Shown here piece after piece: positions 1 through 7,018 of a DNA stretch of 34,184 nucleotides. This DNA comes from CAZXIC01 sp964640195 (GTDB lineage: Archaea; Iainarchaeota; Iainarchaeia; Iainarchaeales; GCA-2688035), in the NCBI GenBank assembly GCA_964640195.1, contig CAZXIC010000010.1, forward strand, positions 1-34,184, given 5' to 3'. Each line of letters opens with the position of its first letter. The stretch's first letter is position 1. Below the pieces are notes generated by a model. The model had not been told where the DNA came from, searched no databases, and saw nothing but the letters and a program-made list of their open reading frames with translations. The position numbers and the translations under genes are program-made.

Positions 1-1130
1 GAGTCCGACTGTTTAACAAAAACACAGGTGGCTGCTAGCCCGTAAGGGTGCGTATAGCCGCTGACTTCTGCTCACTGCCAGTACGTGAAAGCCCTGTCCA
101 AAGGGCCTAAGCGCTGGTAAAGAGCGGGCCTAACTCTGAGGCTCTCACGGTAGCGTAATACCTTGCCGGTTTATTGCCGGCTTGCACCAATGAAGTAACG
201 AGATTCCCGCTGTCCCCGGCTTGGACCTGATGAACTTGCTTCCCCGTGAATATGCGGGGGAATCCCAACGGGAAGAGAAGACCCCACGGAGGTTTACCGC
301 AGTCTGATGTTGTGATGCGGTTTTTGGAGTGAAGCGTAGGTGGGAGCATCGAAGCAGTTTCGCTAGGAATTGCGGAGCAACAATGGGACACCACCCTTCG
401 AAAACTGTATTGCTAACTCGAAAGAGAACAGCATTTGATGGGCGGTTGGACTGGGGCGGTACGCCCCTGAAAGAATATCAGGGGCGCCCAAAGGTCTGCT
501 CAGGCGACTTAGAAATTCGCTTTGGAGTGCAAGGGCAAAAGCAGGCTTAACCATGTTTCACAAAGCAAGAAACGTGGGTTCGAAAGAAGGGCCTAGCGAA
601 CGCCAGTGTTGTCCTTTAATGGGACCCTGGTCTTACAGTGAACTTACCCTGGGGGTAATTGAGTGGTCGCGGGTGAGAGTCCACATCGACCCCGCGGTTT
701 GCGACCTCGCCGTCGTCTCAAGGCATCCTGGCTGTGCATAAGCGGCCAAGGGTGGAGGTGTTAACTCATTAAAGCCTTACGTTAGTTGGGTTGAGAACGG
801 TGCGAGCCAGTTTGGATACTATCTGTTGGGATTGCCGGTTGTCTGAAGGGAAGATGCCATGAGTACGAGAGGAACGTGGCATCGTAGCCTCTAGTGTGCC
901 AGTTGTCTGACAAGGCATTGCTGGGTAGCCACGCTGTAAGTGATAAGAGCTGAAAGCATCTAAGCTCGAAGCACTCCCTGAAAAGAGACAGCCAATCCTG
1001 AAACCCGGCTGTTAGCTCAGCCAGGCGTAGGGGCGAGGGTGCCAATAGAACATTGGCTTGATAGGTTGGTTGTGTAAGCACGGAGCTTCGGCGACGTGTT
1101 CAGCATGCCAATACTAAGAACCCGAGGGTT
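1..1130 (+). rRNA. 23S ribosomal RNA, 3' part (domain IV to the 3' end)
   Basis: The window opens inside the large-subunit rRNA and holds roughly its last 1,130 nt. Landmarks seen: the helix 69 hairpin (about 125-145), the P-loop context GACTGGGGCGG (near 450), helix 89 (about 665-706, arms GGTCGC/GCGACC fully paired), the A-loop (about 755-767), helix 93 (about 794-812) and an intact sarcin-ricin loop AGTACGAGAGGAA (862-874) on a perfect 8-bp stem. Spacing follows the usual archaeal/bacterial length, so no intron is evident here. The sequence is unusually divergent in the peptidyl transferase centre (see findings), but helices stay paired, so it reads as a working gene. The 3' end near 1130 is approximate. 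No 5S rRNA follows directly. Confidence 0.97.
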
Positions 1131-1287
1131 TTAATGCAAGGAGCAGAGCGATTGAATTTCTTTTTCGGGGAATACTTCCAATGCGCGAATTTCCCCAATT
1201 TCTATTTGGCTCTTTTTACCACAAAGTGGGTTTTACCGGTTAGTTCTAACAGCCTTATTAGCAAGCTTGTTCTGTTAGACCTATCGC

Positions 1288-1296
1288 TATATAATT
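1288..1296 (+). promoter_or_regulatory. TATA box of the 112-residue orphan gene
   Basis: TATATAATT lies 22-30 nt upstream of the ATG at 1318. This spacing puts transcription start at or next to the start codon, so the mRNA is probably leaderless. It is the main reason to accept the following ORF as real. Confidence 0.6.
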
Positions 1297-1317
1297 ATAA
1301 CAGGGGCATATGCTGTT

Positions 1318-1656
1318 ATGGCAAAAGGCCCAAGTTTTCATATATTGCGAATTAGGAGCAGTCATATTCAGCAGGGGAGAAGACCTGCAATGAGGTTGCA
1401 GGGAAGAAGTGACCTGCATAATATTGTTAGAAGTAACTCTTACCGAGGGGCATTGAGGAGAGCCCGAGGCAAGCCGCAAGTTGCAAAAGCTCTTGCAAGA
1501 GAGCTTGAGGGGCTGCAAGCCGAAGGCGTGAAGTGGGTTCAATCAGATTTGACACCAGGCAGGGTGGGGCAGGGTGCGCCTCCAATAGTAGTTATAACAA
1601 TTTCAAAAGCAATTAATGAGATTAGAAAAGCAGGGGCTTTAAAAACAAACATTTAA
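1318..1656 (+). CDS. Hypothetical basic protein, 112 aa
   Basis: I do not recognise this family. The first half is very basic (many Arg/Lys, with Ser and Gly) and looks unstructured or nucleic-acid binding. The second half has an alternating pattern ending in a hydrophobic strand (PPIVVITIS) and a helix (KAINEIRKAGAL), so a small C-terminal fold is possible. No signal peptide or membrane segment is visible. It lies alone between 23S rRNA and RNase P RNA on the same strand, with its own TATA box and no Shine-Dalgarno sequence. The position beside two RNA genes makes an RNA-related role tempting, but that is only inference. It could still be a chance ORF. Confidence 0.5.
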   Translation: MAKGPSFHILRIRSSHIQQGRRPAMRLQGRSDLHNIVRSNSYRGALRRARGKPQVAKALARELEGLQAEGVKWVQSDLTPGRVGQGAPPIVVITISKAINEIRKAGALKTNI

Positions 1657-1680
1657 ATTCCCTCATATACATAATTCTAT

Positions 1681-1983
1681 CGGGTAGTGGAAGGCCGACC
1701 AACGCTTCCATCGCAAGATGTTTGAAGTGAGGAAAGTCCGCCCACCCGCACAGCCTGCTTGCTTTTGCAGGCAGGCGAAACAGGCTGCGAGAGTGGCCCC
1801 AGGGGAACAGAAACGATATCACGCCAGGACTTTCAAAGGTTTTGGCGTGAATGAAACGCGCCCCTGGTTAAACTTCGCGTTTCTTCGGAAACGCAAAGTG
1901 GGTGCAACGCTCCGAGCGGCTTAGACGAATGCCGGCATCCTGCGCTGCAGGGGAACAGAAGGCGGCTTACTCTCCACTGCCCA
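1681..1983 (+). ncRNA. rnpB: RNase P RNA
   Basis: Catalytic RNA of RNase P, which trims tRNA 5' leaders. The conserved regions appear in the right order: GAGGAAAGTCC (1729-1739), the AGAGTGG...GGGAACAGAAAC block (about 1790-1815), GGGTGCAAC (about 1899-1907), AGACGAATG (1923-1931) and ACAGAAGGCGGCTTAC (1955-1970). The ends are set by a 10-bp P1 helix: 1682-1691 pairs completely with 1973-1982, with one G-U pair. The shape (about 300 nt, bacterial-like conserved core) fits archaeal type A. ORFs read across this region are spurious. A copy of the last 11 nt lies about 165 nt downstream (see repeat and findings). Confidence 0.93.
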
Positions 1984-2147
1984 AACCTTTTCTTTGCGAA
2001 AGAAAAGCTTTACCAAAAGAAACTGCTTCTTTTGTTTCTGGAAAAAGAAAAAATTGAAAATAGAACTGATTAAGAAAAAGCCTTCTTCTTAGAAAAAAAG
2101 GAAAATGGGTACTAAAAGGGAGATTCCCAAAAGCGGCTCCACTGCCC
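1984..2147 (+). repeat. A/T-rich hairpin spacer ending in a copy of the rnpB 3' end
   Basis: Just after RNase P RNA comes a perfect 9-bp hairpin (1987-2007, CTTTTCTTT-GCG-AAAGAAAAG). Then follows A/T-rich DNA with further T/A-rich arms (for example around 2075-2100). At the end, CTCCACTGCCC (2137-2147) repeats the last 11 nt of rnpB (1972-1982), preceded by GCGGC as in the gene. No coding signal is seen. The hairpin could act as a processing or termination signal for rnpB. The duplicated end matches the pattern seen at several tRNA genes in this window. Confidence 0.6.
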
Positions 2148-2151
2148 GATT

Positions 2152-2159
2152 TTTTAAAC
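2152..2159 (+). promoter_or_regulatory. TATA-like box of alaS
   Basis: TTTTTAAA lies 24-31 nt upstream of the alaS ATG, and no Shine-Dalgarno sequence is seen. A leaderless transcript is likely. It begins directly after the duplicated rnpB end. Confidence 0.5.
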
Positions 2160-2182
2160 ATTTTCTAATCTAATCTTCTCTC

Positions 2183-3943
2183 ATGTGGACAGCGAAAAAG
2201 CTTGTTGAGGCATACCTGCGCTTTTTCAAGGAGAAGAAGCACGCGATTCTTCCATCCGCTTCGCTTATTCCAGAGCACGACCCGACTGTCCTGTTCACTA
2301 CTGCTGGAATGCACCCCCTTGTGCCATATCTGCTTGGCCAACCGCATCCCCAAGGAAAGAGGCTTGCGAACAACCAAAAATGCCTGCGGACTGATGACAT
2401 TGATGAGGTTGGGGATGCATCGCACCACACCTTCTTTTTCATGCTGGGCAACTGGTCGCTGGGGGACTACTTCAAGAAAGAAGCCATTGAAATGAGCTTT
2501 GAGTTCCTTACGAGCAAGAAGTGGCTGGGGCTTGACAAAGAAAGGATAAGCGTCAGCTGCTTTGTGGGAGACAAAGATTCTCCCAGAGACGAGGAAAGCG
2601 CCAAGCACTGGCAGAGGATGGGCATAGCAAAGGAGAGAATCTACTTTTTCCCGAAAAAGGACAACTGGTGGGGGCCAGCAGGCAAGACAGGGCCGTGCGG
2701 ACCAGACACCGAAATGTTCTATGACACCGGGAAAGAGAAATGCGGCAAGCAGTGCAGGCCTGGCTGCGGTTGCGGAAAATACTTTGAAATCTGGAACGAC
2801 GTCTTCATGCAGTATAACAGGACAGCAGATGGGAAGTATGAGAAGCTCAAGCAGCAGAACGTTGACACAGGCATGGGCGTTGAAAGGACGCTTGCAGTTT
2901 TACAGGGGAAGGACAACGATTACGAAACCGAGCTGTTCAAGCCTGTTATGGATGAGATAAAAATGCTTGGCAGAAGCTACAGCGAAAGAAGCGCAAGAAT
3001 AATCGCAGACCACATGAGGGCAGTCGTGTTTGTTCTGGCCGAAGGGAAAGGCATCATTCCAAGCAATGTTGAGCACGGCTATGTCCTGCGGAGGCTTATT
3101 AGGAGGAGCGTAAGGCACGCGAGGCTGCTCGGGATTGAGGGAAATTTCTGCAGGAAAATCGCAAGGGCTGTAATTGAGGCATATGGGGATGATTGGCCTG
3201 AACTGAAAAAGAATTCCAGCCTTATCTTCAAAGAGCTTGAGGCAGAAGAGGAAAAATTCAACAAGGTGCTTGGGCAGGGCGTGCGGATGTTTGAGAAGAT
3301 TTACAGGAGAGACGGGAAGGTTTCAGGCAAGGATGCCTTCCTGCTCTACCAGAGCTTTGGATTTCCTCTGGAAATGACTGTTGAGATGGCAAAGGAGAAA
3401 GGCCTGCAGGTTGACAGGAAAGCATTTGAAAAGGAGTTTGAGAAACACCAGAAACTGAGCAGGCAGGCTGCAGCTGGGAAATTCAAATCCGGCTTGGCAG
3501 ATAACAGCGCGGAAACAGTTAAAATGCACACTGCAACGCACTTGCTGCATGCTGCGCTGCGGAAAGTGCTCGGAACGCACGTAGAGCAAAAGGGCAGCAA
3601 TATTACCCCAGAAAGGCTGCGCTTTGATTTTTCGCACCATGAAAAAGTCACTGAAGAGCAGCTCCACAAGGTTGAAGCGCTGGTGAATGATGCAATAAAG
3701 AAAGCGATTCCGGTTGAGAGGAAAGAGGGCTCGCTTGAGCAGGCGAGAAAAGAAGGCGCGCTCGCTTTCTTTGACAGCAAGTATGTTCCGGAAAAGGTTT
3801 CCTCATACAAAATCGGCGGTTTCAGCCACGAGGTATGCGCAGGGCCGCACGTAAAGAACACGGCAGAGATTGGAAAATTCAGGATTGTGAAGGAAGAGGC
3901 GGTAAGCGCAGGCGTGAGGAGAATAAAAGCAGTGTTGAAATAA
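2183..3943 (+). CDS. alaS: Alanyl-tRNA synthetase, short form without C-Ala
   Basis: Charges tRNA-Ala with alanine in the cytosol (class II synthetase). The N-terminal catalytic core shows motif 1/2 sequences (FTTAGMHPLVPYLLG, TDDIDEVGDASHHTFF, MLGNWSLGDYFKKEA) and GPCGPDTEMFYD, followed by a Cys-rich insert (CGKQCRPGCGCGKYFEIWN, residues about 188-206). The editing (SAD) domain has the zinc motif HTATHLLH (about 448) and CAGPH (about 551). The protein ends right after the editing domain at 586 aa. Typical bacterial and archaeal enzymes run to about 870-900 aa with a C-Ala region, which is missing here without any sign of frameshift. Short forms like this are known in reduced genomes such as CPR bacteria and some DPANN. 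The matching tRNA-Ala (30290) keeps the G3-U70 identity pair. Confidence 0.95.
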   Translation: MWTAKKLVEAYLRFFKEKKHAILPSASLIPEHDPTVLFTTAGMHPLVPYLLGQPHPQGKRLANNQKCLRTDDIDEVGDASHHTFFFMLGNWSLGDYFKKEAIEMSFEFLTSKKWLGLDKERISVSCFVGDKDSPRDEESAKHWQRMGIAKERIYFFPKKDNWWGPAGKTGPCGPDTEMFYDTGKEKCGKQCRPGCGCGKYFEIWNDVFMQYNRTADGKYEKLKQQNVDTGMGVERTLAVLQGKDNDYETELFKPVMDEIKMLGRSYSERSARIIADHMRAVVFVLAEGKGIIPSNVEHGYVLRRLIRRSVRHARLLGIEGNFCRKIARAVIEAYGDDWPELKKNSSLIFKELEAEEEKFNKVLGQGVRMFEKIYRRDGKVSGKDAFLLYQSFGFPLEMTVEMAKEKGLQVDRKAFEKEFEKHQKLSRQAAAGKFKSGLADNSAETVKMHTATHLLHAALRKVLGTHVEQKGSNITPERLRFDFSHHEKVTEEQLHKVEALVNDAIKKAIPVERKEGSLEQARKEGALAFFDSKYVPEKVSSYKIGGFSHEVCAGPHVKNTAEIGKFRIVKEEAVSAGVRRIKAVLK

Positions 3944-3950
3944 ATCCCGT

Positions 3951-5849
3951 TTAGAATCTCTTTATCGAGTAAGCAAGCAATGCAAAGGCTGGCAGGAGAA
4001 GGATTGCTACCTGGTTTGACATGCTTTGCAGGGACAAGCCTTTGATTAGAACGCCCAACAGCAGCTGGTTTGCTGCTGTCAAGGGCAGGAAGCTGCTTAT
4101 GCCCTGCAGCAATGGGCTCATCAACTGCAGCGGCAGTATTGCACCGCTTAGGAAAATCATTGGCAGGATTAGAATCAAGCTGCCCAAAATAGCGGTTGAC
4201 TGTGTTTTTGCAAAGTTTGTAATGAACAAACCAAGGGCAATAAATGAAAAGGAAGAAATTGCAAGCACTGCGATTAATTCCAAAACATTTGCCTGCAGTT
4301 GCACGCCAAAGCCAATCAAGCCAATGAAAAGAATAAGGAAAGAAACGAGGAAAGCAAACAGCATTTGCCCGATTATTTTTCCCAGGATGAGTGTGCTGGG
4401 GCTTGCTGCCGACAACCTCATCCTCAAATGAGGGCCTTCTCTTCTTTCGGTGATAACTGAAACAGTCGTAAATAGCAGGCAGGTCAGCAACAAGACCAGT
4501 GCAAGCGAAATCGGCGTGATGAATGTAAGCGGTGTGACTTCCCTGTAAAGCTCCTTTTCAAACGCTTGAATCGGGTGCGATAGAAGAGCTGGGCTGATTT
4601 TGCCCAAGTCGCCCAGGGCATCCATAAAACTCTGCAGCATTGCTTTGCTGTTCTGCAGTTTTGCACTTATATCTTGTTTTGTGGCTTTTGTCTCCACGAT
4701 GAGCCTGTTTACGTCATCAATTGTCTGGCCAAGGCTGCCCAGCTGGGCGTTCATGGCAGAGAGGTCTGCTGCTGCGTCATCCAGCATCAAATTCATGCTG
4801 TCAAGCGTCTGCTTCTCCACATCCAGCTTTGCCTCTGCATTGTTTAGATTCTGCCCCATGCTTGCAATCATCTGCTGGCTTTCCTCAATGTCTGCCTTTA
4901 CCTGCCGCAGTTCAACGATTGAGGAATCTATCTGCTGCCTTGTGTGGCTGACACTGCTTTTCAGCTGCAGCACTTGGCTTTTGATGCTTGGGGGCAGCGA
5001 TGGGTCATTTGCAATATTGTCCAATTCCTGTTCGTATGAAACAAGGCTGTCCCTGTACTGTTCTGCAACTGCAATCTGCCCTGAAACTTTGCCGTGGTAA
5101 GAGTTGAGCTTTGCGTCTGCGCTTTCAAGGGAAGCCCTTGTGCCAGCTATGTCTGATTTGAATGCAGAGTAATCGCTGTTGAACTGCTGCAGCACCTGCT
5201 TGGTTGACTCAATGTTTTGGCCCTGGCTGCCGAGGGTAGCCTCCAGGCTAGATATGCTTATGCTTGACATTGTCTGCTGCAGTGCATTGATCTTTTCCTC
5301 TGCTATTTCCAAGTCAGCCAGATACAAGTCGATTTTAGAAAGTTCCCTTTGAAGGTCGTTTCTTACAGGCAGCAGCTTATCCCACAATTGCTGAATCATC
5401 CTTGAGCTTATTTCAAACGATGTCAGCTGTATGGCTGCCTTTGCTATCGGACCGAACATTCCTGCAACGATGAAGTTGCTGTTGTCAAGCAGAAGGTCTG
5501 CTACAATCTGGCCCTGGGCAGTCTTTTCTTTCCTTACCACCAAAGCAAAATCGCTTGCCCCTGTTTTAACAAATTCCTCTGCTTCCTCAACGCTGGAAGC
5601 AAGCCGGATATTCGCCTTGTTTGTGTCTTCAATTATTCCAACTATATCATCTGCTGTAAAATTGCCGAGTTCCGTTTCACCTGTTATGAACAATGCAACG
5701 TTTACCCTCTGGGCCTGCACATTTCCACCAAACGCCAGGCCCAAAGAGCCTATAACAATCAAGGGGTAAATTATTATCAGCGCAAGGGAGACCCGCTGGC
5801 TTCTAATCAGCCTTAGCTCCTTCAAGACGATTGCCGGCAGTTCCCGCAT
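3951..5849 (-). CDS. ABC-2 type permease with a long extracytoplasmic coiled coil
   Basis: Membrane part of an ABC exporter, 632 aa. One hydrophobic segment lies near residues 20-42 (VSLALIIIYPLIVIGSLGLA). A large soluble region follows (about 45-435), in which residues 170-420 are rich in heptad-like Leu/Ile/Gln and Ser and should form long coiled coils. Five to six membrane segments close the protein (about 440-630). This layout is the ABC-2/YhgE-Pip style of permease, with the coiled coil outside the cell. The ATG lies 4 nt after the stop of the ATPase gene, so the two are one operon. The substrate is unknown; drugs, lipids or surface polymers are possible. Confidence 0.85.
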   Translation of the reverse strand: MRELPAIVLKELRLIRSQRVSLALIIIYPLIVIGSLGLAFGGNVQAQRVNVALFITGETELGNFTADDIVGIIEDTNKANIRLASSVEEAEEFVKTGASDFALVVRKEKTAQGQIVADLLLDNSNFIVAGMFGPIAKAAIQLTSFEISSRMIQQLWDKLLPVRNDLQRELSKIDLYLADLEIAEEKINALQQTMSSISISSLEATLGSQGQNIESTKQVLQQFNSDYSAFKSDIAGTRASLESADAKLNSYHGKVSGQIAVAEQYRDSLVSYEQELDNIANDPSLPPSIKSQVLQLKSSVSHTRQQIDSSIVELRQVKADIEESQQMIASMGQNLNNAEAKLDVEKQTLDSMNLMLDDAAADLSAMNAQLGSLGQTIDDVNRLIVETKATKQDISAKLQNSKAMLQSFMDALGDLGKISPALLSHPIQAFEKELYREVTPLTFITPISLALVLLLTCLLFTTVSVITERREGPHLRMRLSAASPSTLILGKIIGQMLFAFLVSFLILFIGLIGFGVQLQANVLELIAVLAISSFSFIALGLFITNFAKTQSTAILGSLILILPMIFLSGAILPLQLMSPLLQGISSFLPLTAANQLLLGVLIKGLSLQSMSNQVAILLLPAFALLAYSIKRF

Positions 5850-5853
5850 AAAG

Positions 5854-6804
5854 CTAAGCCCCCATTGCCCTACCTGTTATGTTAAGGAAAACGTCTTCCA
5901 ATTCAGGCTCCTTCACGATGCTTCCCCGTATTTCGTATCCCGCAGCCGTTATTATGCCAGATAATTTTACAATTGCTTTTGTTGATTCTGCCTGTTTTAC
6001 AGGCAAAACCAGGTTGCTCTGAATGCTTCTTACAACCGCTTTTGGCATTGCCTCCTTTACCTTCACTATTAAATCCAGGCCAATGCTTTTGTTCAATTTG
6101 AGAATCAGGATTGTTTTCCCGCCATACTTTGCAATCAACTGTTGCGGGGAATCAATTGCCGATATTTCCCCGTTGCTCATTAGCGCGACTCTGTCGCACA
6201 GCTCTTCAGCCTCATCCATGTAGTGTGTTGTAAGCAGGATTGTTTTCCCTTTTTCCCTTAAGCCGGTTATTTTGTTCCACATCAGCTGCCTCATCTTTGG
6301 GTCAAGACCGACAGTAGGCTCATCCAAAAAAATCATTTGGGGGTTGTTCACCAGCGAACATGCAATGTTCAGCAGCCTCTTGAAGCCGCCGCTTAAAAAT
6401 TCGGCTTTTCTGGCAGCAAACCTGCCCAAACCAAGCCATTTCATCAGGCTGTCAGCCCTGTTCTTGGACTCTTCCCTGCTTAATCCGTACAGGGAAGCAA
6501 AGAAGCAAAGGTTCTGCCTTACAGTGAAACTGCTGTAAAACGCAGGCTCCTGCGGAACCATTGCAATCGATTCCTTTACCCTCTTAAAGCCGGGTTTTAC
6601 TCCCCGCCCGAAATAGGAGACGTTGCCATTGTCTGGCTTGAGCAAGCCGACAAGGATTTTTGCAAGCGTTGTTTTGCCTGCGCTGTTTGGACCAAGCAGG
6701 CCAAGGATTTCACCCTTTCTTACATCAAGCGAAACCTTGTTGACTACAACTGTTTTGCCAAATGCTTTGGAGAGGTTTGAAGCGGCTAAGACAAAGGTTG
6801 CCAT
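5854..6804 (-). CDS. ABC transporter ATP-binding protein
   Basis: Powers the permease encoded 4 nt downstream. Walker A is GPNSAGKTT (residues about 38-46; Ser replaces the usual Gly, the P-loop is otherwise intact). The signature is LSGGFKR (about 141-147), Walker B is MIFLDEPTVGLDP, and the H-loop is LLTTHYMDEAEELCDRV. At 316 aa it has a C-terminal extension of about 80 residues beyond the nucleotide-binding domain, as in multidrug/Na+ exporter ATPases of the CcmA/NatA type. A TATA box sits 20-32 nt upstream of the ATG at 6804, so the mRNA is probably leaderless. Confidence 0.92.
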   Translation of the reverse strand: MATFVLAASNLSKAFGKTVVVNKVSLDVRKGEILGLLGPNSAGKTTLAKILVGLLKPDNGNVSYFGRGVKPGFKRVKESIAMVPQEPAFYSSFTVRQNLCFFASLYGLSREESKNRADSLMKWLGLGRFAARKAEFLSGGFKRLLNIACSLVNNPQMIFLDEPTVGLDPKMRQLMWNKITGLREKGKTILLTTHYMDEAEELCDRVALMSNGEISAIDSPQQLIAKYGGKTILILKLNKSIGLDLIVKVKEAMPKAVVRSIQSNLVLPVKQAESTKAIVKLSGIITAAGYEIRGSIVKEPELEDVFLNITGRAMGA

Positions 6805-6823
6805 TCAGGCAAGAATAGGGAAA

Positions 6824-6836
6824 GTTATTTATATAA
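6824..6836 (-). promoter_or_regulatory. TATA box of the first ABC exporter operon
   Basis: On the minus strand this reads TTATATAAATAAC, 20-32 nt before the ATG at 6804. It starts an operon divergent from the lipoprotein gene at 6953. Confidence 0.6.
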
Positions 6837-6866
6837 CTTATGCAGTGGGTACAAAACAGGCATAGC

Positions 6867-6874
6867 TATATATA
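6867..6874 (+). promoter_or_regulatory. TATA box of lipoprotein gene 1
   Basis: TATATATA is followed by a leader of about 55 nt and then a Shine-Dalgarno sequence, AGGGGTGAT (6941-6949), 3 nt before the TTG at 6953. This is one of the few clearly leadered mRNAs in the window. Confidence 0.55.
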
Positions 6875-6948
6875 CCCCGTGTAGGGCAATACTATACAGA
6901 ATACGCCTTCACAAATAATATTAGGGTAAAAACCAACGAAAGGGGTGA

Positions 6949-7018
6949 TTTTTTGGACAGCAAAATGCTTTTTGTTTTGGTTCTTGCTTCAGTTGCCTTT
7001 GTTGCTTTAAGTGGCTGC
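6949..7018 (+). repeat. 70-bp perfect direct repeat, copy 1 (lipoprotein signal peptide)
   Basis: Identical base for base to 8826-8895. It runs from the T-run before the TTG start to the codon of the lipobox cysteine and stops there; the genes then diverge. Perfect identity including third codon positions suggests recent gene conversion or copying of the signal-peptide module. Confidence 0.95.

Noticed and set aside
107..1081. Several ORFs on both strands inside the first kilobase
   Set aside because: They lie within the 23S rRNA gene and have no protein-like features.
1131..1317. 5S rRNA or tRNA after 23S
   Set aside because: No 5S-like or cloverleaf pattern found. Only a weak GGGGAA/TTCCCC hairpin and the TATA box of the next gene are seen.
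1718..2161. ORFs across 1718-1924 (plus) and 1967-2161 (minus)
   Set aside because: The first is inside RNase P RNA and the second is A/T-rich hairpin spacer.
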